A stretch of 64,000 nucleotides of DNA, from NCBI RefSeq assembly GCF_013449375.1, contig NZ_JACDRR010000016.1, positions 62,001 through 126,000 on the forward strand, given 5' to 3'. The stretch is from Pectobacterium sp. CFBP8739 (GTDB taxonomy: Bacteria; Pseudomonadota; Gammaproteobacteria; Enterobacterales; Enterobacteriaceae). The position numbers and the translations under genes were made by a program. This document shows, one piece after another, positions 53,541 to 63,033 of this stretch. The notes under the pieces were generated by a model. That model was not told the DNA's origin. It did not search any database and saw only the letters and a program-made list of their open reading frames with translations. Position 1 is the stretch's first letter. Each line of letters opens with the position of its first letter.

Positions 53541-54289
53541 TGGAAACACTCTGGCCTTACCCGAGCATTGTCGCCCATCGCGGCGGTGGTTCACTGGCAC
53601 CGGAAAACACGCTGGCGGCGATTGATGTTGGTGCCAGTCTCGGTCACAAGATGATCGAATTTGACGCCAAGCTGTCGCAGGACGGCCAGATTTTCCTCCT
53701 ACACGACGACACGCTTGAGCGCACCAGCAACGGCTGGGGCATTGCAGGTGAACTGCCGTGGGACAAACTGGTCGGGCTGGATGTCGGCGGCTGGTACGGT
53801 CATAAATTTGTCGGTGAACGCCTGCCTTTGCTGTCGGAAGTGGCAAAACGCTGCGCGCAGTATGGTATGGCAGCCAATATCGAGATTAAACCCACCACCG
53901 GATATGAAACCGAAACCGGGCGGGTGATTGCGCTGGCGGCGCGCCAGCTGTGGGCCGATCATCCGGTTGCACCGCTGCTGTCATCGTTCTCTATCGACGC
54001 TCTGGAAGCCGCGCAACAGGCTGTACCAGAACTCCCGCGCGGGCTGCTGCTGGATGAGTGGGAAGAAGACTGGCCGACGTTAACGCAGCGTCTGGGGTGC
54101 GTGTCCATCCACCTGAATCACAAACTGCTGACGGCAGAACGCGTCGCGGCGCTGAAAGCCGCGGGTTTACGCATTCTGGTTTATACCGTCAACCAACCTG
54201 ATCGCGCGCAAACTTTGCTGGATTGGGGCGTTGACTGCATCTGCACTGACCGGATAGATTTAATTGGGGCACACTTCGCGACCGGCTGA
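53540..54289 (+). CDS. ugpQ: UgpQ, cytosolic glycerophosphodiester phosphodiesterase
   Basis: The 249-residue enzyme hydrolyses glycerophosphodiesters to glycerol-3-phosphate and an alcohol as they enter through UgpBAEC. It has the GDPD signature [17 protein letters not shown] (residues 11-27), the metal and catalytic residues in [26 protein letters not shown] (about 43-68) and IEIKPT (about 116). There is no signal peptide, which separates it from periplasmic GlpQ. It ends the ugp operon. Confidence 0.96.
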   Translation: METLWPYPSIVAHRGGGSLAPENTLAAIDVGASLGHKMIEFDAKLSQDGQIFLLHDDTLERTSNGWGIAGELPWDKLVGLDVGGWYGHKFVGERLPLLSEVAKRCAQYGMAANIEIKPTTGYETETGRVIALAARQLWADHPVAPLLSSFSIDALEAAQQAVPELPRGLLLDEWEEDWPTLTQRLGCVSIHLNHKLLTAERVAALKAAGLRILVYTVNQPDRAQTLLDWGVDCICTDRIDLIGAHFATG

Positions 54290-54319
54290 GGTCTGCTCAT
54301 CGCCGAATGTCGATCGTTT

Positions 54320-54390
54320 AAGGATCGAGATACCGGGGCTACCACGGTGTGAGGCATCCCTGCGGGAACCTCATCACCGTGTTTCCCCTA
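54320..54390 (-). repeat. Dispersed palindromic repeat, copy 2
   Basis: Read on the minus strand it parallels copy 1 at 16038-16108: AAACACGGTGATGAGGTT, CCCGCAGGG, CACCGTGGT and GTATCTCGATCCTT in order, with roughly 85 per cent identity. The outer stem is CACGGTG with CACCGTG here and CACGGGG with CCCCGTG there, so one base pair changed on both sides. Confidence 0.75.
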
Positions 54391-54497
54391 AATCCATACT
54401 TATGATTAAGTGACCAGCATTCGCCTATTGCCGTATTATCTTTGATTGCGGCGGATCCCCTTTCTGACTCGGTGCCGGTAAATAAGGAAGTGGCTTC

Positions 54498-55454
54498 ATG
54501 CCCGTATTTATTGTTTCGCTTTGGCACCAGATTTTTCTGTCGTTACCCCTCTTTGTTCTCATCGCGCTCGGCTATAGCCTGATTCGCTACGGTAAATGGC
54601 CAACCACTGTGACCGACGGTATGACGCGTTTTGTCTTCTCCGTCGCCATGCCCGCGATGCTGTTCCGCCTGATGTCGGATTTTTCCAAACGTCCGGTGGT
54701 GGATGCCCGACTGCTGATCGCTTTTTTCGGCGGCTGCCTGCTGGTGTTTGTCTTAGGGCGGATCGTGGCGCGCAAGATCTTCCATCTTGATGGTGTCTCC
54801 GGCTCGCTGTTTGCGCTGAGTGGCATCTTCTCCAACAACGTGATGCTGGGGCTGCCGATTGCGACGCTGATGCTGGGCGAAGAGGCGATCCCATCGGTCG
54901 CGCTGGTCGTGGTGTTTAACGGGCTTATTTTGTGGACGCTGGTGACGGTGTCGGTGGAATGGGCGCGTAATGGGGCGCTGTCGCTACAGGGCTTTACCAA
55001 AACTGCGCTGGGCGTGCTGAAGAACCCGCTGATTATCGGCATTCTGTCCGGTACGGCGTTCAGCCTGACCGGCCTGCCGCTGCCATCGTATGTCGATCAG
55101 CCGCTTTCCATGCTGGGGCAGATTGCCGCGCCGCTGTCGCTGGTGGCGTTGGGAATGGGGCTGGCGGAATACCGCGTGCGCGATGGTTGGCAGATTAGCA
55201 CGGCGATTTGCACGATCAAGCTGCTGGTGCAGCCGCTGGTGATCTGGGGGATTGCGATCGCACTCGGTCTGCCGGAAATGGAAACGCGTGCGGTTGTGTT
55301 GCTGGGGTCGATGGCGGTGGGCGTCAACGTCTATCTGATGTCTCGCCAGTTCGATGTGCTGGGCGGCCCGGTGGCATCCAGCCTGCTGTTATCAACGGCG
55401 ATGGCGGCATTAACCACGCCGTTGATTTTAACGCTGATGGGTGTGCGGTTATAG
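54498..55454 (+). CDS. AEC-family (auxin efflux carrier-like) transporter
   Basis: The 318-residue membrane protein has about ten helices and belongs to the AEC/YfdV/MdcF group (ALIALGYSLIRYGKWP at the front, GIFSNNVMLGLPIATLMLGEEAIP near 115, the pseudo-repeat in the second half). Family members carry malonate, other organic anions or auxin; the substrate cannot be told. The ATG has AAGGAAG upstream. It stands alone after the ugp operon. Confidence 0.87.
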   Translation: MPVFIVSLWHQIFLSLPLFVLIALGYSLIRYGKWPTTVTDGMTRFVFSVAMPAMLFRLMSDFSKRPVVDARLLIAFFGGCLLVFVLGRIVARKIFHLDGVSGSLFALSGIFSNNVMLGLPIATLMLGEEAIPSVALVVVFNGLILWTLVTVSVEWARNGALSLQGFTKTALGVLKNPLIIGILSGTAFSLTGLPLPSYVDQPLSMLGQIAAPLSLVALGMGLAEYRVRDGWQISTAICTIKLLVQPLVIWGIAIALGLPEMETRAVVLLGSMAVGVNVYLMSRQFDVLGGPVASSLLLSTAMAALTTPLILTLMGVRL

Positions 55455-55796
55455 TCAGCCACGCTTGGCTAGGAAGCCTGTGGTTAGGCATTCTGTTAGT
55501 GTTATGTAATGTTTCGTGCGCGTTTGTTCTCGTGGTTTTCTGCAACCGTTGTCGTATGCGCCCGACACGGTGCGGCTCAATCGCCGCCGCCCCGTGACCC
55601 CCGGCTTTTCGCGGGGAATCACGCCGCTTTGCGGTACCTTCGGTGTTCATGCCCGCTACTCGGACCGCCTGTGACGCGCTCCCGGCGCGGCACAGGCTTT
55701 CGCGGTGTCCATACCGCTCATCCGGCGGTCATGCCCACCTCAGCGTAATTCTTTACGCGCGTAAGATAATAAAAATCAAAAGAGCAGATCCGTTGA
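55455..55796. other. GC-rich unexplained region
   Basis: About 340 bases. The part 55555-55740 is GC-rich and unlike its surroundings, with several overlapping short frames but none with a clear start, family or codon bias. It has repeated words such as CGGTGTTCATGCCCGC / CGGTGTCCATACCGCT. It could be a prophage or satellite remnant (Ash/Icd-like fragments have similar composition), but I cannot show that. Confidence 0.45.
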
Positions 55797-56093
55797 TCAG
55801 GGGTTCTGTTTAATCGGTGGTGGTGGTGTGGTTCTCTGTGACCGCTGTAGATCTTGCTGTAGTTGTTGCTGACGCTGTTGATTCAACTGTTGATTGCGTT
55901 GCTGGAGCTGCTGACTCAATTGCTGTTGCTGCAATTTCTGGCTCTGCTGCATACTCTGCTGTAGCTGTTTTTGGCTGCTGATGCCATTTTCAAACTGCTG
56001 CTGAGGCGTCGACGGCTGTGTCGTATTGGCGCTTGTCAGAAGCGGCAGGCCGAGCAGGGCGGCACAGGCTAATAGTGTCTTAGGGTGTTTCAT
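55797..56093 (-). CDS. yhhA: YhhA-like DUF2756 protein, Gln-rich
   Basis: This 98-residue protein has a signal peptide (MKHPKTLLACAALLGLPLLTSA) and a mature part that is nearly half glutamine, forming one long helix or coiled coil, ending in TPPPPIKQNP. It fits E. coli YhhA (DUF2756), which also follows ugpQ. The start at 56093 has GGAGG five bases upstream; a frame open to 56261 is disregarded. Function unknown; it is a periplasmic protein. Confidence 0.82.
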   Translation of the reverse strand: MKHPKTLLACAALLGLPLLTSANTTQPSTPQQQFENGISSQKQLQQSMQQSQKLQQQQLSQQLQQRNQQLNQQRQQQLQQDLQRSQRTTPPPPIKQNP

Positions 56094-56476
56094 TAAACCT
56101 CCACACAAGCCTTCGGCCTGTCGATAAGCCATTTGCGAAACGAAAACGGCAATAATGGGATAGAAGAGTAAAGCGTTTGCGCCATGGACAAAGACGTCAG
56201 GAGCGTCTTTGAACGTCGCTTGCGACGGCCCTGAAAGGGTGAATCTCAGTATGAGATTCATATCCGCGCAATCCGAGCGTACAGGGATGTATTTACAGCG
56301 TCTTTACGATCTATCCATTATCGCTGCTCGAACGCCTTTTTCCGTAAGATCAAGTGTAATCGCTGTGGGTGAAAACGTCGTGCAGAGTAATCCGCATTCC
56401 GGTGTACAGGTTTTGGGCACGTGATGGGAATGCGTTATACTGCGGCGGAATTTTCCTTCGTGGTTGACGTTATCTC
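56094..56476. other. yhhA-trmL intergenic region
   Basis: About 380 bases between divergent yhhA and trmL. Two near-complementary words, GACGTCAGGAGCGTC and GACGGCCCTGAAAGGG, lie near 56190-56240. No gene is supported. Promoters of both genes should lie here. Confidence 0.5.
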
Positions 56477-56941
56477 ATGTTCCATATCGCGCTCTATGAG
56501 CCTCAAATTGCACCAAACACTGGCAATATTATCCGACTGGCGGCCAACAATGGCTGTACGCTTCATTTAATTGAACCGCTGGGGTTTGATTTTGAAGAGA
56601 AAAAGCTACGCCGTGCGGGGCTGGATTATCACGATCTGGCGAACGTCAGCCGTCATAAAAACTATCAGGATTTTCTAGCCGCGGTACCGGGTAAGCGCAT
56701 CTTCGCCTGTACCACCAAAGGTAGCCGCCCTTATGACCAACCGAGCTACCAGCCCGGTGATGTATTGCTGTTTGGATCGGAAACGTCCGGTCTGCCGGAT
56801 GAGATTCGCAATGGCTTCGAGCCAGATTTCCGTATCCGCATTCCCATGCAGTCTAATAACCGTAGCCTGAATCTGTCCAATGCGGTGGCGATCATCAGCT
56901 ATGAAGCCTGGCGGCAAAATGGCTTCGGCGGTTGCCTGTAG
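56477..56941 (+). CDS. trmL: TrmL, tRNA (cytidine/uridine-34-2'-O)-methyltransferase
   Basis: The 154-residue SPOUT-class methyltransferase modifies the wobble ribose of tRNA-Leu isoacceptors. Its knot motifs are visible: [13 protein letters not shown] (residue 15), [14 protein letters not shown] (about 95) and [26 protein letters not shown] at the end. The ribosome site is weak (GTGGTTGACG). It is a single gene converging on the DUF3142 gene. Confidence 0.95.
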   Translation: MFHIALYEPQIAPNTGNIIRLAANNGCTLHLIEPLGFDFEEKKLRRAGLDYHDLANVSRHKNYQDFLAAVPGKRIFACTTKGSRPYDQPSYQPGDVLLFGSETSGLPDEIRNGFEPDFRIRIPMQSNNRSLNLSNAVAIISYEAWRQNGFGGCL

Positions 56942-56951
56942 CCACGGTTTG

Positions 56952-57752
56952 CTACAGCCTGCCGGTGGCGGACTTTTTCAGCGGCGGATTCACCAGAAAA
57001 ACCACTTCCCCGCGATAATACGGTGAAGTGGCAAGGCGCTGCTGCCACTGTGGTTCCCACTTGCCGTTTTGTACCAGCCCTACCCGGAAAGGCAGAGTCA
57101 GTTTCAGCAGCGCGGGCAGGTACGCGGCGTAGTTGGTTATGGTGCTGCGCCCCTGATAGGTCTGCACTACCACTTCAGCGAGCTTACCCTGTAAGCGATT
57201 TAACGCTGAGACATCCCCAGTTTTTGACCAGTCGAGCAGCCCAGTAATGCTGAGTTGACAACCCTCGGGTAAACGCTCGCGCAACTGTGTCAGAAATGCG
57301 ACATAGCCTGCTAACTGATAGCTTTTCGCGTCAAAGTCGATCTGAATCCCGACAACCTGATTACCGTGGTGCTGCCATTTTTCCCGTAGCTTTAGCATCC
57401 GGTTTAGATGGCGATCGGAAAGTTCCAGCGTAGTCATGCGGAAAGCCAACCAGACGCGGTTAACGCGCAATTGGCTAGGCGGAATCCCCTGACGCAGGAA
57501 CACGACTTTCCCCTGACGGCGCGCTATTTCGCCTTGATGCAGGTATAGCGTCTGCGCCTGATGCAGAATGGGCTGGGGCCGCACCGCTGCCCACAGCCAG
57601 AAATCCTGATAGCGTGTCGCATCAACGGTGGCGTTCATCGCGTTGATGGTTGACGGTGCTACGTTAACGGAAGTGGCCTGCGTACAGAATGAGAGTATGC
57701 AGGCCAGCACGATTGACGGCGTTACCAGTAATAATCGAGCTTGTCTGCCCAC
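56952..57752 (-). CDS. DUF3142 secreted protein
   Basis: The 266-residue protein has a signal peptide (about residues 1-26) and the DUF3142 core (FWLWAAVRPQPILHQAQTLYLHQGEI, then VVGIQIDFDAKSYQLAGYVAFLTQLRERLP near 135). The fold resembles a TIM-barrel glycosidase, but no catalytic residue is certain. It starts with GTG at 57752, 31 bases inside the previous gene, with AAGGCAGC upstream. The overlap implies coexpression and a shared task with that repeat protein. Confidence 0.83.
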   Translation of the reverse strand: MGRQARLLLVTPSIVLACILSFCTQATSVNVAPSTINAMNATVDATRYQDFWLWAAVRPQPILHQAQTLYLHQGEIARRQGKVVFLRQGIPPSQLRVNRVWLAFRMTTLELSDRHLNRMLKLREKWQHHGNQVVGIQIDFDAKSYQLAGYVAFLTQLRERLPEGCQLSITGLLDWSKTGDVSALNRLQGKLAEVVVQTYQGRSTITNYAAYLPALLKLTLPFRVGLVQNGKWEPQWQQRLATSPYYRGEVVFLVNPPLKKSATGRL

Positions 57753-59896
57753 ACGCTGCCTTTGTATTTGGTTTTCAGTTGAGTAAACCAGGCTTTGCGG
57801 GTTGCCTTGCTGATTTCCTGTGGACCACAGTCGTTATAGCCGCTCGGCGCATAGCAGTAGACCGCGCGATACAGAGCATAGGTTTTGTCTTCCGGCGGCG
57901 CTTTCGGATCGGCAATCACCCGCATATAACCATCCAGACGATTATATTCAGTGCCGACGAATTGTGTTGGTGCGTTGGTGAGCCCACTCAACATGCTACC
58001 TTCCCCCCAGTCGAAGCCCACGCTGTTATTGGTACGCAGGAAAAATTCGCCGAGGCAGTTAATCGCTCGGGCGTCACTGGGGCGTTGGTTCAGCGTCGTG
58101 ACCACGTCATTCAGCGCCGGACATTGATAGTCTTCTTCGGTATCGCTGCCATCCCAGTCAAATGCCGTCAGATCTTCCTGATTCCAGCTTTGATTTTCGC
58201 TGCTGACTAGTGGTGAGATGTCTTTTCGCAACTGAACATCCTTGAGATAGCTGGCGTAATCACCGTGGGTCAGCGACTTGGTTAATAGCGTATGCAGCGC
58301 AATGGCCCGCTCCTCATGGCTCTGCTGTGCGCCCGTTTGCTGGCGGAGCAAATCGGCGTTGGCGCTAATCTTCAGCACGGCGGAACGGAAACGCAGATTT
58401 TTCACTGGGCTGTCGGCGGTAAACATTCGCTCGGGATGGCCTGCCTTGACCAGCGTTTCTGCCAGCGCTAATTGCAGGAACTGATTCTGCGTGTACCCCA
58501 TCTTGCGCGTTAACAACTGGCGCCAGTGCGCTTCTGCCTCATCCCAGCGCTCTAGACGCACCAGCGCCCGGCCGCGTAATACTTGCAGACTAAAACGCAC
58601 GGTATCGGTCAGATCGTTTTCCTGCGTAGCGGGAACGCTGTTAACCACGGCTGCGTAATCTTTTTGACCATAAAACAGCTGGGCGGCTTGAAGGTAGCTA
58701 AACGCGTCCTGCATGTTGTTTTGCTCAAACAGCGGTTTCTGTACGGCCAGTTCTTCGGTGGATAAGGCGGGTAATGCCAGCCAGCCTTCATCTGAACGCA
58801 AGCGCTTGAGGTCTTGCACCATCGTCAACGGCGCGCTGTCTGGCGCACGGGTAAACTGACTATTTTCCAGCAGCTTATTGTCGATCTCATCGTTCAATTC
58901 AAGGAGGTCTTCGACATCGGTGGTGCCGTCCAGTTCGTGTTGGTACGTTTTCGCTAGGGCATTCGTATCATTCATGATCCAGTAGGCGCGGCGATACAGT
59001 CCGTTAGCGGAATCGACGTATTGTCCCTCGGGATACTGTTTCAGGTAGTCATCAATATGCTGAACGGCCAACTGAGCAGTGGCTTTATCGGCTTTACTGG
59101 CATCGAACATGTTGTATTCATCAAGCGCGTTTTCCATGGCTTTATTGATTGCTGCGCGAATCAGCATATAGCGTGAAGTTTCGGCTACCCAGGGCTGTGG
59201 TGATGATACCAACGCCTGAAAACCGCTTTCCGCCTCATCAAAGTGACCCTGATAGAACGCCAGAACCGCGAACAAATATTGCATAAGTGCGCCGGCATGC
59301 CCTTCGTCCGACAGGCTTGCGAGACCCTCGTTCAGCGCGTCTTTGGTATACAACGGATTGAGAAGATTCACCCGCTGATGTGCCAACAGTGTGCGCTGTT
59401 CCTCGGTGAGTTGCTTGTCCGCTAAAAGTACATCGAAAAACGCTTCCAGCGTGGAGAGTCCGTTGGAAATGTGCCGTCCTTCGTTATCATCAGGCGAAAA
59501 CGTGGAGATCGTGCTCTGAACGGATAAAGGAAGGTGTAGTTGCTTTGCTTTGTTGAGCGTCGAGAGGTAAGGTGCATCAGCCGTGACGTCCTCTCCTGGC
59601 TCTGACGTCTGAGGCGTTTCCGTCGCTGCGATCCCCATGACTCGGTAGGCCGTGAAAGGGTCGATACGTGAACGTGCTTGATCGGGTAAAGGATGGGGTA
59701 ACGGAAGCGAAATTCCGTTGAGGTGGCTTTGCAGTAACATCAGATTCGTACGCGTGTCATTACCTGGTTGCAGGTAAGGCAGGGCGGACATGCCGCATTC
59801 TGAGTCGGAAAAGCCGCACACTCCATCGCTGGAACTGAATGCCTGACTGCTCATTAATGCGGTCAGTACGCCAGCCAGCAGCGTTACTCCTTTCAT
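57722..59896 (-). CDS. Large secreted repeat protein (TPR-like)
   Basis: The 724-residue protein has a signal peptide (MKGVTLLAGVLTALMSSQAFS) and a helical body with TPR-like segments, such as ALMQYLFAVLAFYQGHFDEAESGFQALV (about 203-230) and RGRALVRLERWDEAEAHWRQLL (about 440-461). Paired cysteines (CGFSDSEC at 27-34; CPALNDV; CYAPSGYNDCG) suggest disulphides in the periplasm or on the surface. I do not recognise a named family. It is followed by, and overlaps, the DUF3142 gene. The ATG has AAGGATACCAACC upstream. Confidence 0.8.
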   Translation of the reverse strand: MKGVTLLAGVLTALMSSQAFSSSDGVCGFSDSECGMSALPYLQPGNDTRTNLMLLQSHLNGISLPLPHPLPDQARSRIDPFTAYRVMGIAATETPQTSEPGEDVTADAPYLSTLNKAKQLHLPLSVQSTISTFSPDDNEGRHISNGLSTLEAFFDVLLADKQLTEEQRTLLAHQRVNLLNPLYTKDALNEGLASLSDEGHAGALMQYLFAVLAFYQGHFDEAESGFQALVSSPQPWVAETSRYMLIRAAINKAMENALDEYNMFDASKADKATAQLAVQHIDDYLKQYPEGQYVDSANGLYRRAYWIMNDTNALAKTYQHELDGTTDVEDLLELNDEIDNKLLENSQFTRAPDSAPLTMVQDLKRLRSDEGWLALPALSTEELAVQKPLFEQNNMQDAFSYLQAAQLFYGQKDYAAVVNSVPATQENDLTDTVRFSLQVLRGRALVRLERWDEAEAHWRQLLTRKMGYTQNQFLQLALAETLVKAGHPERMFTADSPVKNLRFRSAVLKISANADLLRQQTGAQQSHEERAIALHTLLTKSLTHGDYASYLKDVQLRKDISPLVSSENQSWNQEDLTAFDWDGSDTEEDYQCPALNDVVTTLNQRPSDARAINCLGEFFLRTNNSVGFDWGEGSMLSGLTNAPTQFVGTEYNRLDGYMRVIADPKAPPEDKTYALYRAVYCYAPSGYNDCGPQEISKATRKAWFTQLKTKYKGSVWADKLDYYW

Positions 59897-60010
59897 GGTT
59901 GGTATCCTTCATTTAACACGGGTCTTGCCTGTTTTCGGCATGAGTGGCGATCACTCTACGCAATCGCATAAAAAACGCAATCCAGTGTAACTTTGAGAAG
60001 GTAAACAGAA

Positions 60011-60042
60011 GATGACAGGCGCCCTATCGGGCACCTGTCATC
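60011..60042. terminator. Hairpin after cpxA
   Basis: GATGACAGG and GCCC pair with GGGC and CCTGTCATC across one mismatch, loop TATC: a 13-bp stem. On the minus strand a modest TTCTGTTT follows. It separates cpxRA from the repeat-protein gene. Confidence 0.75.
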
Positions 60043-60088
60043 GGAGTTGTCGAGGGGGCGTCGGCAGCGGGGGAAGACGCTGCCCGAT

Positions 60089-61459
60089 TTACCGTTGATG
60101 CAACGGCAGCCAGATAATCAAACGCAATCCACCCAGCGGGCTGTCTTCTGCTTTGACCCAGCCTTTGTGCTGCGTAATGGCGGTTTCCACGATAGCGAGA
60201 CCCAAACCGCTGCCGCCGGATTCGCGATCGCGCGCTTCATCGGTACGGTAGAAGGGGCGGAAAATCTGTTCGCGATCTTCCGGGCTCACGCCGGGGCCGT
60301 CATCATCCACTTTGATGGTGATGCCCTGATTATCCACTGAGAAGGCCACTTCGATGTGGTTGTGCGAATAGCGCAGCGCATTACGCACGATATTCTCCAG
60401 CGCACTGTCGAGCGAAGCAGGGTTGCCAAAGAGCGTCCATGGCCCCGGTGGGTAAGGCACTTCCAGTGTTTTCCCCATCTGCTCGGCTTCAAAGGCGGCA
60501 TCGTCCAGCACATTGCCCCATAGCTCATCGGCGCGTAGGAATTCACGGGTCAGTTCGTTCTTGTGCTGATTGCGTGAGAGCACCAGCAGATCGTTAATCA
60601 TGCTGTCGAGCCGTTGGGTTTCTGTCTCGATGCGGTTTAGCTCATTGCCTTCCCCTTGGCGCCGGCGCAGTAGCGCTGTTGCCAACTGTAAACGGGTCAG
60701 TGGCGTGCGTAGCTCATGAGAGATATCCGACAGCAGACGTTGCTGTGCGGTAACCATCCGTTCCAGCGCGCTGACCATCTGGTTAAAGCTGACGCCCGTT
60801 GCCTGAAACTCCTGCGGGCCGGATTCCAACTCAGGGTGCTGGCGTAAGTTGCCTTTGGCGACTTCATCGGCCGCATGTTTGAGTTTACGCGCGGGTTTCG
60901 CCAGACTCCAGGCGAGCCAGAGCAGCAGCGGTGAACTGATCAACATGGTGAAGATCAGCAGGAGTAACGGACGGTCGAACAGCAAACTAATGAAATCCGA
61001 CTGTGGACTGCTGCTGGGGCGACTCAGGTAGAGCTGGTAGTTGTCTTCACCGTCACGAATAGAGAAGGGGCCCAATAGCTCAATGCGGCCATAGTTTTTC
61101 TTTTGCGGATGATCGGCATTATCTGATAACCCGATAAAGTTGCGCACGATCTGCATTTCATTCTTTTGTGCACCTAATATCCGCCCTTCGCTGGTGATCA
61201 ACAGGAGGCGCTGCCCCGGTGGAGCCCACTTCTCCAACACCCAGAACAGCCGTAGCCACCAGCGCAGATCGTTGGCGGGGGTGTTGGCAAGGTCTGCTTC
61301 AATGTGCTGTTCCAGCATGATGCCCTGCCGCTGCTCGTTTTCCAGCAAGGCGGTAAGCTGGCGCGAGTCCAGCTTGGGCACCATCAGAACCAACATGAGT
61401 ACCAGCGCCAGCGTTAACCAAAAAATGGCAAAAATACGGGCGGTCAAACTATTGATCAT
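60089..61459 (-). CDS. cpxA: CpxA, envelope-stress sensor kinase
   Basis: The 456-residue histidine kinase senses misfolded periplasmic protein and surface contact. It has helix 1 (about 8-28), a periplasmic sensor, helix 2 (about 163-183), HAMP (SLAKPARKLKHAADEVAKGNL), the H-box SDISHELRTPLTRLQ (His about 248), an N-box (NIVRNALRYS) and G-box (GSGLGLAIVE). It phosphorylates and, unstressed, dephosphorylates CpxR. Its start overlaps the cpxR stop by four bases. Confidence 0.97.
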   Translation of the reverse strand: MINSLTARIFAIFWLTLALVLMLVLMVPKLDSRQLTALLENEQRQGIMLEQHIEADLANTPANDLRWWLRLFWVLEKWAPPGQRLLLITSEGRILGAQKNEMQIVRNFIGLSDNADHPQKKNYGRIELLGPFSIRDGEDNYQLYLSRPSSSPQSDFISLLFDRPLLLLIFTMLISSPLLLWLAWSLAKPARKLKHAADEVAKGNLRQHPELESGPQEFQATGVSFNQMVSALERMVTAQQRLLSDISHELRTPLTRLQLATALLRRRQGEGNELNRIETETQRLDSMINDLLVLSRNQHKNELTREFLRADELWGNVLDDAAFEAEQMGKTLEVPYPPGPWTLFGNPASLDSALENIVRNALRYSHNHIEVAFSVDNQGITIKVDDDGPGVSPEDREQIFRPFYRTDEARDRESGGSGLGLAIVETAITQHKGWVKAEDSPLGGLRLIIWLPLHQR

Positions 61460-62154
61460 GCAGCGGATACCATCAGATAGCCTCGTCCACGTAGCGTTTT
61501 AAACCAGGATAAACCGTCCTTGCGTTCTGGTAGTTTACGGCGCAGGTTCGAGATATGCATATCGATCGCACGGTCAAATGGCGTCAGGCGTTTCCCCAGC
61601 ACTTCCTGGCTTAAATGCTCGCGGGAAACCACCTGCCCCAGCCGCTGGGCTAACAGGTAGAGCAGCGTAAATTCGGTGCCCGTCAGATCCAACACTACAT
61701 CGTCAAAGCTGGCTTCCTGACGTCCGGGGTTCAGACGCAGGCCGTCAACTTCCAGCGTCGGCGCGCTGTTATCGCCAGCTTGCTGCTGATCGGTCCAATT
61801 GGAACGGCGAAGAATCGCGCGAATACGCGCCACCAGTTCTCTGTCATTAAAGGGCTTCGGCAGATAGTCATCCGCACCCAGTTCCAGACCAAGAACGCGG
61901 TCTAATTCACTGCCGCGTGCGGTCAACATGATGACCGGCGTTTGATGCTGTTGTCGTAGTTCTTTTAATGTATCGATACCGTTTTTCTTCGGCATCATCA
62001 CATCCAGTAATAACAGGTCAATGGTGTTATCTAATATCTGTAACGCCTGCTCGCCGTCGTAGGCGACAACGACGTTAAAACCTTCCATTTCGAGCAACTC
62101 TTTCAGTAAAGCCGTTAGCTCTCTATCGTCATCAACCAGCAGAATTTTATTCAT
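61456..62154 (-). CDS. cpxR: CpxR, envelope-stress response regulator
   Basis: The 232-residue OmpR-class regulator has a receiver with acidic pocket DDDRE, phosphoacceptor Asp in LLLLDVMMPKKNG (about 51) and Lys in LPKPFND (about 101), and a winged-helix domain (RAIDMHISNLRRKLPE). The start at 62154 (MNKILLVDDD) follows GGAGGTAGAG; the frame extends 11 codons further. It is divergent from cpxP around a CpxR box. Confidence 0.97.
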   Translation of the reverse strand: MNKILLVDDDRELTALLKELLEMEGFNVVVAYDGEQALQILDNTIDLLLLDVMMPKKNGIDTLKELRQQHQTPVIMLTARGSELDRVLGLELGADDYLPKPFNDRELVARIRAILRRSNWTDQQQAGDNSAPTLEVDGLRLNPGRQEASFDDVVLDLTGTEFTLLYLLAQRLGQVVSREHLSQEVLGKRLTPFDRAIDMHISNLRRKLPERKDGLSWFKTLRGRGYLMVSAA

Positions 62155-62208
62155 GTTTTCTCTACCTCCAAGGGCAAAATACGACATAGATTAGCGCTAT
62201 TCCATGAC

Positions 62209-62223
62209 TTTACGTAGTTTTAC
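62209..62223 (-). promoter_or_regulatory. CpxR binding site between cpxR and cpxP
   Basis: On the minus strand the sequence is GTAAAACTACGTAAA, an exact GTAAA-N5-GTAAA CpxR box. It can serve both autoregulation of cpxRA and activation of cpxP. Confidence 0.9.
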
Positions 62224-62307
62224 ATCCTCTGACGGATGTTTGCAGCAAGATGCGTAGACTCATGCTCATTGATTCACAAAATGACGTACCGCTCTGGAGA
62301 GTTATCG

Positions 62308-62832
62308 ATGCAACAGTTCGCAACCTTATCTCTTGCTTCACTGCTTATGCTAGGCACGTTTACCGCCGTCGCAGCAGAAAGTGGAGATGCCCCAGTGAGC
62401 GGCTGGTATATCGATGATTCCGCCATAAAAGGTGTATCCGGCCAGCAAGGTATGTTCGATGGCGTGAGGCTGACGGAGCAACAGCGCCAGCAAATGCGTG
62501 ATTTGATGCACCAAAGTCGTCAGGACAAACCGGCGTTTAATGCCGAAGATGTTAAAGCTATGCACAAGCTGGTGACGGCAGAAACGTTTAATGAAGCGGC
62601 GGTGCGAGCGCAGATAACCCGAATGATGAGTGTACAGATTGAGCGTCAGATTCAGATGACTCGAGTGCGCAACCAAATGTACAACCTGCTGACGCCAGCG
62701 CAGAAAGAAATATTAGAGCTGAAGCATAAGCAACGCATGAAAGAGATGCAGCAACAGATATCCCTGTTTAACCAGATGTCCGCGCCAGCACCAGGCACGA
62801 CAAACCAGACTGAGACAGAGAATCCCGAGTAG
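62308..62832 (+). CDS. cpxP: CpxP, periplasmic inhibitor of the Cpx response
   Basis: The 174-residue protein has a signal peptide (cleaved near VAA|ESGDAP) and two LTxxQ motifs (LTEQQRQQM near 58, LTPAQKEIL near 130), the Spy/CpxP hallmark. It folds as a helical cradle, dampens CpxA and escorts misfolded proteins to DegP. The start at 62308 (MQQFATLSL) follows GGAGAGTTATCG. The C-terminus is polar. In E. coli fieF follows; here a toxin-antitoxin pair does. Confidence 0.93.
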   Translation: MQQFATLSLASLLMLGTFTAVAAESGDAPVSGWYIDDSAIKGVSGQQGMFDGVRLTEQQRQQMRDLMHQSRQDKPAFNAEDVKAMHKLVTAETFNEAAVRAQITRMMSVQIERQIQMTRVRNQMYNLLTPAQKEILELKHKQRMKEMQQQISLFNQMSAPAPGTTNQTETENPE

Positions 62833-62944
62833 TAGCGCTAGTGTAGTAAGTCGTCTGTAGTAAACGTAGTGCAATCCGAGTAGTCATGTGTAGTAGGTAC
62901 ACACCCTGTTTTTCCTTGCCATAGACACCATCCCTGTCTTTTTG

Positions 62945-62969
62945 CCCTCCATGATGGAGGGTTTTTTTT
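62945..62969 (+). terminator. cpxP terminator
   Basis: CCCTCC at 62945-62950 pairs with GGAGGG at 62956-62961, followed by TTTTTTTT. It is about 110 bases past the cpxP stop. Confidence 0.88.
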
Positions 62970-63033
62970 GCTTTTTTAAAAGCGGCAACATATTTTGACT
63001 TCACTATTCGACTTCAAATGAAGGGGTTCTATA

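Noticed and set aside
55208-55597. A 129-codon frame crossing the end of the AEC gene
   Set aside because: It overlaps a well-supported gene in another frame and has no recognisable domain.
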